Assembly (NCBI RefSeq): GCF_932526225.1
Contig: NC_064044.1
Coordinates: forward strand, 15,191,453 to 15,255,452
From: Nematostella vectensis
Lineage: Eukaryota > Cnidaria > Anthozoa > Actiniaria > Edwardsiidae
Reading direction: 5' to 3'
Length of the DNA stretch: 64,000 nt
A program made the translations under genes and the position numbers. Of the stretch, positions 46,063 through 59,100 are shown in pieces; the stretch's first letter is position 1; every line of letters begins with the position of its first letter. The notes under the pieces are model-generated. The model worked only from the letters and a program-made list of their open reading frames with translations, ran no database searches and was not told where the DNA came from.

Positions 46063-46221
46063 GCGCGCACCCTTCGCCGTCAAAAAGTGGGTCATTTTGT
46101 TATAAAGGAATCTTCAAATATTGTGCTTTTTCCATATGATACGTATGAGTACGCGCCTGTTCCTCATGTTGAAGAGAATACTGCCATTCTCCGAGGTCAC
46201 TTATCTAAACTTACATTGTAA
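46063..46221 (+). CDS. Possible terminal exon of an unidentified host gene
   Basis: A good acceptor (TTGCTAACTATTCCCAG) is followed by 52 protein-like codons (ARTLRRQKVGHFVIKESS, then VLFPYDTYEYAPVPHVEE) and TAA. Upstream exons were not found. It converges with the caspase gene. It may be a gene remnant. Confidence 0.3.
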   Translation, partial: ARTLRRQKVGHFVIKESSNIVLFPYDTYEYAPVPHVEENTAILRGHLSKLTL

Positions 46222-46941
46222 GAGTGCTCATTAGAAACACAGTTTACCTTTAACACTTTCCACATCTGGCATATATACATTAGTATATGCAATTGCTCAA
46301 GGAGTAATTTGCTAGTCATCTCATACTTGGAGGCATTGAACCAACGCCTGGTGCCCCAAGGGGGTGCACACAGACCCTTCACCCCCCCCCCCCCCCCCCC
46401 CGCCCCGCCCCTTAGTTTGGCCCTGAACTCTGAGCACGAACCAGTGTCGACTGGGAATTATAAAACAGGCCTTGTGATTATAGACCAGTCATTCTACGAT
46501 TTAAGCTATCAGTAATGGTAACAAAAGCTTTTTTATCCACAGTATTAGTTACGTGGGTGTTTTGCCGTCGATGTTCATTGTGCCAATATGAATGACAATA
46601 CAATGGCTGACAAAAGAGAAAAGTATGAACATCATGTATGTTCAGATTTTGTCAGCTAACTTTTGTTATCCTCAGCAATTTGCATCAAGCATGGAAATAT
46701 TTTCAATATAATTTGTTATGAGCTTCACATAATTCCCTACATAATTGTCTTTCAATATTTAAAACAATTATTATATTTAAAACACTAAAAAAGGTGACCC
46801 CGGATAACCCTCTTTAAAAGAAAGAAGAATAAATAGTTTCTGCTTGGAAATCTATTGAGAAAACTTTTGTTTAAAAATGACGGTTGCACTACTTTTTCCT
46901 GTAGAATGACTGGACTATACATACATGTATATGCAATGGTC

Positions 46942-49900
46942 TTAATTCTCATTAAGGTAGATCCGCTTTCTCAAAGTCACAACAGGTGCTGGGCACTGTT
47001 TGTAGCCCTTCCTGGTGAACGCTTCAGACACTTTGTCATTCACCTTGACCATCATCGTAACCAGGTCGTACCGCTCACAGTAAGTGGACAAGACTTCGCA
47101 AAGAAACGAGATGTACCAGGAGCCATGAACCTGGCTTCGCCAGCTCACATACCCTGCACAAGAAATAACATTACCAGTCAGTAAATCATGACAACAAATA
47201 CTTACTCCCTTAAAATACAATCGAAAACGTAATCACTCTTAACACCGTTGAAAATCTAGAGCAAACTGTGCGCTGAAACCTGTCCCCACAGAATCATATT
47301 CAGTAGTCCAGGAGGACTAAGACCTTAAGTCATTTTTTTAGATGGTTGATAATGCACATAACAAATCAGACATAGGCCATTCAATTATCACATGGTTATA
47401 TTTTTTGTGCAGCAAAAATGACTTGTGGGATGACAACCAGAGTGGGTGTTAAGTATAGTTATACCCTGGCTTAACCATCATTTCGTCAGAAACTAGAAAG
47501 TGGTAGTTTTCTTAGCTAAATTACCATCACAGAAACACTATTAGACTATCATTCGTAACAACAAAGCACTGGCTAATATGTCATGTGCACTCTCACCTTC
47601 AAAGAGTAATGGTTCTTTATACATAAATCAAGAATACAACTCATTTGTTTGCAGGCTACAAAAATAAATGTGTTGGAGGTGGTTAGGAGCATACCTGGAG
47701 GAGTGGCGTATCCAAGTAGAAAGTGGCTCTCATTTGGCTCTGCATTCTGCCGAACAGCATCAGAGACATCCATATCCCTAGTAGCATCTGCTTGGATCCC
47801 TCTGTCAAAGTCCTGCCCCCTGCAGGCCTGGATAAAGAAGAGCTTTGGCTTGTGTGCTAGCGTGGGGCAGGCATTGCCTTTAAACTGACTTGAAATTTCA
47901 TTTATTTCTATGAGGTTGCTGTCTGAGCCATATATACTCCCAAGCATACCATGACTCAATATACAGCAGACAAACAAATCATAAGCGCTGTGATCTATAG
48001 AAGAGAACTCTCTCGCAATAGTATACATTTCACTTGCAGTTTTATCCTGTCTAATCTCAACCACGAAATGCAAATTTTCAAATGTTCTTTTAAGGTTTTC
48101 CACATCTTGTTCATTGCCGTCTCTTTTACGGAGCTCAGGTTTGTCAAAGTGTTGATTACTGATGATAAGGCAGATGCCACGAGGCCTACTGGTCATCGGA
48201 TATGCTGGCATCTCATCTAGCTCATCTAAAGGCATGACGGCTTCTTCACATTGAACTGGGAATCTAGGGTCACTTGAGGAGCTAGGCAAACCACTTGGGT
48301 TTGAGTAGGCCTTCTTTTTGAAGTCTTCAGGCCTCAATAATGGCAGTCTTGGGGATATTGGGGTAGGCTGAGGCCTTGCAAGGGGTAGCTCAGAGTGAAT
48401 CGAAGGTTGTCTTGTGCTAGAACCTGAAGGATAAGTAATGGGGGGCACTGAAAAAAAAGTACACAAATTTAGTACTACCGAATGGTGTACAGTCTGAATT
48501 TGGCAGGATTTGATTGATTGAAAACCATTGCCAAACAGCTATTTACTGCTTTTGAAAAAGTAAATTTGGAGTTCATCTTAAATACAAACAGAATATTGAT
48601 CATGGAGTTAAGGAAAGGTAATATGATGGGAATAAACAGATTAGAATAAACAGAGATGGGAATAAACAGATAGTAATAAAAATCAGCAATTTGAAACCTA
48701 AATAAAACGGCCCAACAAAATTGTATAGTTAAACAGGTAAAATGATTACAAATGAAAAAGAAAGCTTTCTCATTATACCTGCTCCTCTAGTTTCTTTATA
48801 TTCCCCGATTTTTTTGGACAGATCCCTTCGGTGGATGTCTGCAAGGGTTTCCTGTAAGGTATCAAGGTTGCAGGGTCCAATCTCCCCCTTCTTTTGCAAG
48901 TACATGAACAACTGGTAGCCTGAAGAGGTCTTTTCACTTATAGAGGCTGAAAAAATAAAACCAGATTAGTTAACTGAATACATGAAAAACAAAGGCAAAT
49001 CATGTATGATGTAGCAAAAAAAAGCTTAATTTCGTAAGACAGTAGCGTGTAGAAGGAGGAGGGGGGGGGCACTGGAAAGGCTGCTCAACACAAGTTAAAT
49101 ATCACTTTATTATTTTAACAAGGAGATTTTACAGAATAAAAGAATATGAATAAATATTTTGGATTGGCCATTGACCTATTGGCTGTACCGCAGCAAACAG
49201 TCCGCTCCGAGATCGATAATCCTGTGTACTCATTGACAAGCCCAATTCCCTTTCGTTTTGAGGATGTGTGCATGATAATCCCATGTGGGAAGTGGGAATA
49301 ATCAATTTTTTCAGCCATTTCTGTGTCAGGACAGATGTGTTCTTAAAAATTTTTGTGATACAAGAATTCGTGTAAACAATAACAACAAAGACTTCAATAG
49401 AAGGTTGGGCTTGCAAGTTGTCATGCAACTTTTATGTGTATCTGAGGTAAATGATGGTTTAATGGATAGTGATACTGGGATCTGTGAGATCTGTATATTT
49501 AGTGGATTCTCAAAGGGTATGCTCCCCTTCCGAAATTTCGGGGCACTAAAAATAAACTGGAAATCGTTGCTTACTTACATACATACATACTTTTCCGCAT
49601 CTACTGTAATTTTTTTTTTTTTGGGGGGGGGGGGGGGGGGGATGAAGTCTTGCCCTTTTCCTTTCTAAGCATTTATAAGTTAATACTCTGGTCAAATCTA
49701 TTAAGAAAAGAATAGACCTATTTCATAAAAATAAATAATCAGTTTTAGCCCAAGATTATTCTCGACTTCCGGTATACAATTCTGGGAAAACCCGCCAGAT
49801 TATGTCTGTGTGTGTCTGTGTTTTACACAAAATGTTTGCATGGTTGGATGTTTACAAACGTTAAACAAAATTAAAAAAGGGAAAAGTACCTGGCAATCCT

Positions 49901-50304
49901 AATAAAAATTTGAGAGAGTCCAAGTCTCTTTTGGTCAACTCGTCGCTTAGATTGCTCAACAACCTACGGAATTTGGTATCCGCAAGTGTTTCTCCCATAG
50001 GAGCACCGCTTTCGGTCTCCATTCGTGTACAGCCACTAGTGCGGACCCTGCTTGCCAAATCCCTTCTTTGAGCTTGATACAAAAGTTCTTCAAGGAAGGA
50101 GGCGTCATCTTTCGATATCATTTCTCTTTGCTGTAACAAGCGAAGAAATTCAATGGCCGAAGTTGCGCGTTCTAATTCTCCAGCTCCGATTTTCCCATGA
50201 CACAAATACTTCAAGCGTTGCAAATCTGTGTCTCTTAATTCATCTGCGATCTTATTTAAAAGGCTACGGAAGGTTATTTCAGTCATTTTTCGAACAGAAT
50301 CCAA
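46942..50304 (-). CDS. CASP8: Caspase-8-type initiator caspase (DED-DED-p20-p10)
   Basis: Exons are 50304-49890, 48946-48779, 48447-47695 and 47153-46942. All junctions are phase 1 and keep frame, giving 515 residues. DED1 (FRSLLNKIADEL, then LQRLKYLCHG) and the start of DED2 (FRRLLSNLSDEL) are in exon 1. DED2 continues in exon 2 (GYQLFMYLQKKGEIG, LADIHRRDL). Exon 3 has a Pro/Ser-rich linker, then p20 with RGICLIISNQHF, the catalytic His in CCILSHGML and the catalytic Cys in FIQACRGQ. Exon 4 is p10 with YVSWRSQVHGSWY and ends LRKRIYLNEN before TAA. It is a cysteine protease cleaving after Asp, recruited by DED adaptors to start death-receptor apoptosis. An upstream in-frame ATG at 50304 was chosen; MTEITF at 50286 is an alternative start. 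No breaks are seen. Confidence 0.95.
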
Positions 50305-51286
50305 GAAAAAGAACTACATTCGACTGCAGCAGACTTCTCGTATGTTTAGAATCTAGACAAGGTTCTTCCCCGAAAATGACGTCACCCGATATTTGTAGTC
50401 GATATTTGTTCGTACGTCATTGAAAATTACCCAGAAGACCCCTTGGGTCCGAGTGTCATACCTTTACCATTGAAGTTTGAAAAATATCATCGCCTGATAC
50501 TCAGGCTAACAAAATACAGTTGAACCTCTAACGAACCTCTATTAAGCGGACGCGGACACATTTCACTGACTTTTTTTTTACGCTACGGAAACTTTCTTAT
50601 AATGATGCCATGGAAAACCCAAACACAGCGAGCGTCGCCGACGAGCACTTCAATATCGCCAGATACGGTACCTATACCCTCTTCCCTCCCTCAGCCTCCC
50701 GTCAACAATCCTGGACTGATGTAGCCTCCGTAGCGTCGGAGGCGGAAGATGAATTATTTACCAGCCATAATTAATTATTCCTGCTTATTTTATTTCGATA
50801 ATTTGTTATTCATGTCATCATTTTTCTCAAAAATTCATAATAGGATTTATTCAAATAATTCATTCTTTGGATAAACTTTATAATTCATTATTCCTTTAGT
50901 TTTGAAACCAATAATTCATTATTCCCAACCATTTTACAGCTTTAATTCATAATTCATCTTGCGCCCCCCGAGTAGAGCGGCTCAAGAGGAATCGAGGACA
51001 AATAGGCCCAATCTCGTTCCCAGAGCCCACTTGCTTTATGCCAGCGGCAAGGTACCTAGGGAGATTCTTATTGGCTCTCGAGCTTGCTTCAGTGAGCATG
51101 CGCAAATAAAACGGAAGTGAATATAACAATGGAAAACCTTTTACGGTGCTTGTGTCACACATTCTGTCTTTGAAAATAAAATAACAGAGAAAACTCACAC
51201 AAGCCAGCTTATACATTTAAAACCAAATTCATTAATAGTTACAGATGTTAGTGTGGGATTATCCTAAAGATTGAATCTTCATCCCT
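50305..51286. other. Caspase upstream region, no supported gene
   Basis: It contains the putative caspase promoter and 5' UTR and a stretch of repeated AATTATTC/AATTCATTATT motifs at about 50750-50960. No coding sequence is seen. Confidence 0.5.
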
Positions 51287-51291
51287 CAGAA

Positions 51292-52402
51292 GGGGGGAGA
51301 GGGGGTGAATAGGGGTATGTAAATCCGCCGGGGCAAATCAGTGGATCCGCAGATATTTTTAGATCCGCATGGTTTGACAGATAAACAATAGCATCGATTG
51401 AAATTCATTTTAAATCCGGAATTGGACTTCCCTGCTAGCAGAGGCCTCTTTTCTCTGTATTTCGCTGGGCTGGAGTTCGCGAGGAAAAGATACCACTGCC
51501 ATGGGCCGCAAGTTCGTTTGATCAAACCGCCGTCCACGATCGTGGACGAGATCCAGAGCGCATGCCCCGTTTATTAATTACTGGCCACTATTTGAGCCCA
51601 CAATGACTAGCGCATGCATGAAACGTATATCCGCTGCGGGATAACAAGCCCGCATTCGAAACGGCGTCCTCCGTAGAAATATCACGCGACGAATTATAAA
51701 AGAAGCCATTCAATGCCTTATCTTCATTCAGAATTTTCTCTCTTTTGACTAACGAGTCAATCTTGCGTTTACAGGTTTTGCATTCTTCTGGGAATATCTG
51801 ATCTAAGTTTACCAAAAAGTTTTGTAACATTTTCTTCGAATCCAACTGTGCGATATTTACATTGAAGAAACTCGCCTGCCCAGATGTCTTGAAATTAATC
51901 CCACAAACAAGACAAAACTCGTCTTTGCTGCGTTTGTTGTTCAATCTTTTTATTGACGTTTTAGGTGATTGAAATTGAACAGTTGTTTTCTTTTTTCGAA
52001 GAGGAGAACTAACCGGAGTTTGATTCATGATTTTCGACTAAACCCATGCAAAGCATATTAGCATATTGACAGCTTTCGCGCGATGGTACGGGTTTTGGCA
52101 CGTCGGTCGCTTATTAACGCTAACGCATGCGCAACAGAAACAGTTTCGACCCATGGCAGAGGTATCTTTTCCTCGCGAACTCCAGCCCAGCGAAATACAG
52201 AGAAAAGACGCCTCTGCTAGCAGGGAAGAATTGGACCGTCAAAGCAGTCAAAATCCGAAATCCGCGCCCAAATTGTCAACAGACCCGTGATACGCCGTAT
52301 TTCTAAAATCCGCCAATCCGCTGAAATAATCATCAACATCCGTAATCCGTGAGAATCCGCCGATCCGCGAACCTATTCACCCCCCCCCCCCCCCCCCCCC
52401 CC
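51292..52402. mobile_element. 1.1-kb TIR element carrying an ORF
   Basis: The ends begin GGGGGTGAATAGG in inverted orientation. The arms (51292-51520 and about 52150-52402) share inverted blocks such as ACTCCAGCCCAGCGAAATAC and CTCTGCTAGCAGGGAAG. AGAA (possibly CAGAA) occurs just outside both ends as a plausible target duplication. A 146-codon ORF lies between the arms. The palindrome GTCCACGATCGTGGAC lies at about 51533. Confidence 0.7.
51588..52028 (-). CDS. Cys-rich ORF inside TIR element
   Basis: 146 residues, uninterrupted. The N-terminus is basic and Ser/Thr-rich (MNQTPVSSPLRKKK). Two Cys pairs follow (FCLVCGINF near residue 39 and ECKTCKRKID near residue 82), separated by a helical segment (KMLQNFLVNLDQIF). 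The paired-cysteine spacing resembles the ZAD/zf-AD zinc domain. It may be a captured host exon or a protein encoded by the element. The C-terminal 35 residues look less conserved. Function is unknown. Confidence 0.5.
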   Translation of the reverse strand: MNQTPVSSPLRKKKTTVQFQSPKTSIKRLNNKRSKDEFCLVCGINFKTSGQASFFNVNIAQLDSKKMLQNFLVNLDQIFPEECKTCKRKIDSLVKREKILNEDKALNGFFYNSSRDISTEDAVSNAGLLSRSGYTFHACASHCGLK

Positions 52403-53110
52403 AGAAGGATCTAGGTGCTTTGGAACCACAACTCGTAGAGTAGAGATAAGGCTAACTCTGCTATGCTAAGGCCTAAGAATGATCATGATTATGAAAATTT
52501 TGCTAATATTATTGTTACTCGAGTCTGTATTTTGGTATATTTTTAAAAAGCTTTTCCCTGACTAATAACGCACATTTTCGCGCATGAAAAGAACCCCATT
52601 TCGCGCCAAAAATTCAATTTATTTTCCCAGAGTGCCGTTCGCGAGGTAATGTGAGATGTGAAGTGTTCAGACACGTGGACACGTGAAAAGCAAACAGCAG
52701 ACTTCGCCTCAAGACTTATCTCGAAATACACCGATATTATACTCTTCGAGACGAGCCAACTCTGTTAAAAGAAGCAGAACTGAAGCTCTAGATATTTCTG
52801 AGCATAGAAATTGCATTCATTTTCAAGTGAATCCCTTTTGCTGGGTGCGAAACATCCGCAGCGGGAAAGTCGGCCAGCATAGAAACTGAATATCAACATT
52901 CGACTTCTGTTGTGAGGAAAACGGCAGCTTTGTTTAGGAGGAGCCTTAAACCGCCACATACAGCCGCAAACTACAAGCTTAGATACAGAATTATCTCATT
53001 CTTATGGCTACATAAAGAACTTGACCGGCTCTCCTCTTAAAACACGTGCGTTCGGTGTCGGCTTTAGAGCGGACGTTTTAAACAGTGAACTCCCTCTCAA
53101 ATTAAGAGCA

Positions 53111-56100
53111 ATGTTGGAACCCCAAGATTCCGAATATCTATGGATTGTGATTCTAGGATTTATCCTAGCCTTTGTGCTAGCATTTGGTATTGGGGCTAAC
53201 GATGTAGCGAACTCCTTTGGGACTTCGGTTGGTTCAAAAGTACTCACGCTGAAGCAAGCATGCATTATCGCAAGCATATTCGAAGTCGCCGGCGCTGTTC
53301 TCATCGGGGCGCGCGTTTCTGGTAAGTTTGCTACGTAATATTATCATATATTTTACTACCCTTAAACTTAACCTCCACACTCTAAACTACTCATGTTGTT
53401 GTTTTTATGCCACGAGGAACTGTTTCCTCAGCTGTTGTCTTGAATGTCGGATATGGTTTGTACATTAAGCATGTATACAAGTTGTATTTCTCCATGCAGC
53501 CTGTCACGTTGGAATTTGTTTACATCGCATTGCAGAAATTTCATGTTAGAATGTACCTTCACAACTACTGTACGATAGTTAAAATGTCTTTCTTAGGGTT
53601 TCTTTCCATGTTAATATTATACAAACGATGGCTCCATGGCAATAAATATTCAACATACATGATGTCTGTTTTCTCGATTTCTACTCACTGCTATGCTTGA
53701 CAAACCCCAATCATCTTTTCAACTCCAAGCGTATCGCTTTATAAATTGTTACTTCGATACTTCCACTATTGGCATCACTACCGCGCTTTTTGCTTAAAAA
53801 ACCTCCGAGATTGCATTGTAATCGCTGTGTGTTTCTGTTATGTAATTGGCTTGTGAAATCAACAAACAACAAATACGAGTGTTCGATTTCGTATTTCTTC
53901 GAAGCGATGATTGGTTCTTTCTCATGCCCTCGGTCTTGTTACCGATTTCTGTTGTTTTTTTTCTGCGTACAAGCTGTTTCTAGAATAGAGATCGTCCTTC
54001 CATTTGATGATCGGCCAAGTTTATTCAATATTGTTGTTAATGAATTTATGCCATTTTATTTACTGTCAATCTTGTGTATGAATGTATGTAATACAAATGC
54101 CCCCTGTGCTTATTTCTTTATTACTCCTTCCTAGTATGGTACTAATATTTTATCAAAATACCTGTAGCAAAAAATTACGAATGATAAAGCCCTAACAAAT
54201 AATTACCTTTAAATTGTGTGGTCCAATTGAATATAAAAATCATGAAAAGTGAGTGATTGAGGTGCAAGATAAACCAGGGGGAGCTTCTTAGTGATAATAT
54301 TAGTTGTAATATTTGGTGTGTTTGGGATTTTGTATTTCTCTTCAGTTGTGACCCTTCAGGTATTAAAATGGCATACGCAATGACATATTGTCACTAGAAT
54401 GGCCTCATTAAAATCCAAACAACCTGTACCCCTGTAATCATGCTTTACCAGGATATATGGCAGACTACCCCTTTTTTCACACTTCTATCACAAAATAGTG
54501 GCGTTTGAGCTTGTAGAATTATACGCTAAATGTTCCCTACTGCTTGGAACTATAGCCAGCCATCAGAATGTCTGGATTGTGATAACAGCAGTGCATTTTG
54601 ACCTCTGATTTAAAAGTAAGCGTTTATTACACTCCAATGAGATCCATCATCTAACCTTATTTTGCTGTGCAATAAGCCCCAATTGTTTGTTAACATGTGT
54701 TTTTTTTATTCCTTTTGTACCCTGGGAAAAGATGTCTTTCTCACATTTGCAATAAACTGTAATCAAAAACAGGTCAGGCGCTTGAGGGCCCAAAACAGTG
54801 CTTGTGTACTATGTTATATTACCCCTCAATTCTATGAGATATCAAAAATTCTCAGGGTGTGTAACCATCAAACAGATGTAATACTGTGTACTTTATAAGT
54901 GGGCAGAATTCTGTTATACTCGTGATTGTGTCTCTTCAACAATCTTTACCCTGATTTGTCTAGCTGTGAAATGGGTAACTAATCTTTACCCTGATTTGTC
55001 TAGCTGTGAAATGGGTAAATAATCTTTACCCTGATTTGTCTAGCTGTGAAATGGGTAAATAATCTTTACCCTGATTTGTCTAGCTGCGAAAAGGGTAACT
55101 AATCTTTACCCTGATTTGTCTAGCTGTGAAATGGGTAACTATGTTTCCAAGGGTGCGATACTTCCTTGTAAGAATGCTTTTGGGTTGCATTAAATTCTAG
55201 GCAGTCAGTAGTGTTTTGGCAAAATGGTTTAATATCATTGTAGAATAACATATAAAAAGTGCCTAAGAACCAAATTATTGGGGTGTTAATCCTTGATAAC
55301 ATTTGAGTTTTTTGTTCTACTCATGTGACACTACAATAGTGTGACATCACTGGCTAGCTGTCAAAATAATGTGACATCACTGGCTAGCTGTCAATATTAT
55401 AATGTGACATCACTCTCTAGTTGTCTATATAATAGTGTTGCGTCACTGGTTAGTTGTCCATATAATAATGTGACATCAATGGCTAGTTGTCAATATAATA
55501 GTGTGACATCACTCGCTAGTTGTCAATTTAATAGTGTGACATCAATGGCTAGTTGTCAATATAATAGTGTGACATCAATGGCTAGTTGTCAATATAACAG
55601 TGTGACATCAATTGCTAGTTGTCAGTATAATAGTGTGACATCACTCGCTAGTTTTCAATATAATAGTGTGACATCACTCGCTAGTTGTCAATATAATAGT
55701 GTGACATCAATGGCTAGTTGTCAATATAACAGTGTGACATCAATTGCTAGTTGTCAGTATAATAGTGTGACATCACTCGCTAGTTTTCAATTTAATAGTG
55801 TGACATCATTTGCTAGTTGTCTATATAATAGTGTTGCATCAATGGCTAGTTGTCTATATAATAGTGTGACATCAATTGCTAGTTGTCCATATGATAGTGT
55901 TGCGTCACTGGCTAGTTGTCAATATAACAGTGTGACATCAATTGCTAGTTGTCTATATAATAGTATGACATCAATGGCTAGTTGTCTATATGATAGTGTT
56001 GCATCAATGGCTAGTTGTCTATATAATAGTGTGACATCACTCGCTAGTTGTCTATATAACAGTGTGACATCACTCGCTAGTTGTCAATATAACAGTGTGA

Positions 56101-59100
56101 CATCAATTGCTAGTTGTCAATATAATAGTGTGACATCATTTGCTAGTTGTCTATATAATAGTGTGACATCATTGGTTAGTTGTTTATATAATAATGTGAC
56201 ATCACTCGCTAGTTGTCAATATAATAGTGTGACATCATTTGCTAGTTGTCAATATAATAGTGTGACATCATTGGTTAGTTGTCTATATAATAGTGTTGCG
56301 TCACTGGCTAGTTGTCTATATAATAGTGTGACATCAGTGGCTAGTTGTCTATTATGATAGTGTTGCATCAATGGCTAGTTGTCAATATAATAGTGTGACA
56401 TCAATGGCTAGTTGTCTATATAATAGTATGACATCATTGGTTAGTTGTCTATATAATAGTGTGACATCATTGGTTAGTTGTCTATATAATAGTTTGACAT
56501 CAATGGCTAGTTGTCTATATAATAGTGTTGCATCAATGGCTAGTTGTCAATATAATAGTGTGACATCATTGGTTAGTTGTCTATATAATAGTGTTGCGTC
56601 ACTGGCTAGTTGTCTATATAATAGTGTGACATCAGTGGCTAGTTGTCTATTATGATAGTGTTGCATCAATGGCTAGTTGTCAATATAATAGTGTGACATC
56701 AATGGCTAGTTGTCTATATAATAGTATGACATCATTGGTTAGTTGTCTATATAATAGTGTGACATCATTGGTTAGTTGTCTATATAATAGTTTGACATCA
56801 ATGGCTAGTTGTCAATATAATAGTGTTGCATCACTGGCTAGTTGTCAATATAATAGTGTGACATCATTGGCTAGTTGTTTATATAACAGTGTGACATCAA
56901 TTGCTAGTTGTCAATATAATAGTGTGACATCATTTGCTAGTTGTCTATATAATAGTGTGACATCATTGGTTAGTTGTTTATATAATAATGTGACATCACT
57001 GGCTAGTTGTCTATATAATAGTGTGACATCAATGGCTAGTTGTCTATATAATAGTGTGACATCACTGGCTAGTTGTCAATATAATAGTGTGACATCACTG
57101 GCTAGTTGTCTATATAATAGTATGACATCAATGGCTAGTTGTCTATATGATAGTGTGACATCACTGGCTAGTTGTCTATATAATAGTATGACATCAATGG
57201 CTAGTTGTCTATATGATAGTGTGACATCACTGGCTAGTTGTCAATATAATAGTGTGACATCACTGGCTAGTTGTCTATATAATAGTGTGACATCAATGGC
57301 TAGTTGTCAATATAATAGTGTTGCATCACTGGCTAGTTGTCAATATAATAGTGTGACATCACTGGCTAGTTGTCTATATAATAGTGTGACATCAATGGCT
57401 AGTTGTCTATATAATAGTGTGACATCAATGGCTAGTTGTCAATATAATAGTGTGACATCACTGGCTAGTTGTCTATATAATAGTGTGACATCAATGGCTA
57501 GTTGTCAATATAATAGTGTTGCATCACTGGCTAGTTGTCAATATAATAGTGTGACATCACTGGTTAGTTGTCTATATAATAGTGTGACATCACTGGCTAG
57601 TTGTCTATATAATAGTGTGACATCAATGGCTAGTTGTCAATATAATAGTGTTGCATCACTGGCTAGTTGTCAATATAATAGTGTGACATCACTGGCTAGT
57701 TGTCAATATAATAGTGTGACATCACTGGCTAGTTGTCTATATAATAGTGTGACATCAATGGCTAGTTGTCAATATAATAGTGTTGCATCACTGGCTAGTT
57801 GTCAATATAATAGTGTGACATCACTGGCTAGTTGTCTATATAATAGTGTGACATCAATGGCTAGTTGTCAATATAATAGTGTTGCATCACTGGCTAGTTG
57901 TCAATATAATAGTGTGACATCACTGGCTAGTTGTCTATATAATAGTGTGACATCAATGGCTAGTTGTTTATATAATAGTGTGACATCACTGGCTAGTTGT
58001 CAATATAATAGTGTGACATCACTCGCTAGTTGTCAATATAATAGTGTGACATCACTGGCTAGTTGTCAATATAATAGTGTGACATCACTGGCTAGTTGTC
58101 TATATAATAGTATGACATCAATGGCTAGTTGTCTATATGATAGTGTGACATCACTGGCTAGTTGTCTATATAATAGTATGACATCAATGGCTAGTTGTCT
58201 ATATGATAGTGTGACATCACTGGCTAGTTGTCAATATAATAGTGTGACATCACTGGCTAGTTGTCTATATAATAGTGTGACATCACTGGCTAGTTGTCAA
58301 TATAATAGTGTGACATCACTGGCTAGTTGTCTATATAATAGTATGACATCAATGGCTAGTTGTCAATATAATAGTGTGACATCATTTGCTAGTTGTCAAT
58401 ATAATAGTGTGACATCAATGGCTAGTTGTCAATATAATAGTGTGACATCAATGGCTAGTTGTCAATATAATAGTGTGACATCAATGGCTAGTTGTCAATA
58501 TAATAGTGTTGCATCACTGGCTAGTTGTCAATATAATAGTGTGACATCACTCGCTAGTTTTCAATTTAATAGTGTGACATCAATGGCTAGTTGTCTATAT
58601 GATAGTGTTGCGTCACTGGCTAGTTGTCTATATAATAGTGTGACATCACTCGCTAGTTTTCAATTTAATAGTGTGACATCATTTGCTAGTTGTCTATATA
58701 ATAGTGTTGCATCAATGGCTAGTTGTCTATATAATAGTGTGACATCAATTGCTAGTTGTCCATATGATAGTGTTGCGTCACTGGCTAGTTGTCTATATGA
58801 TAGTGTTGCATCAATGGCTAGTTGTCTATATAATAGTATGACATCAATGGCTAGTTGTCTATATAATAGTGTGACATCACTGGCTAGTTGTCTATATAAT
58901 AGTGTGACATCAATGGCTAGTTGTCTATATGATAGTGTTGCATCACTGGCTAGTTGTCAATATAATAGTGTGACATCAATGGCTAGTTGTCAATATAATA
59001 GTGTTGCATCAATGGCTAGTTGTCAATATAATAGTGTGACATCAATGGCTAGTTGTCAATATAATAATGTGACATCACTGGTTAGTTGTCAATATAATAG

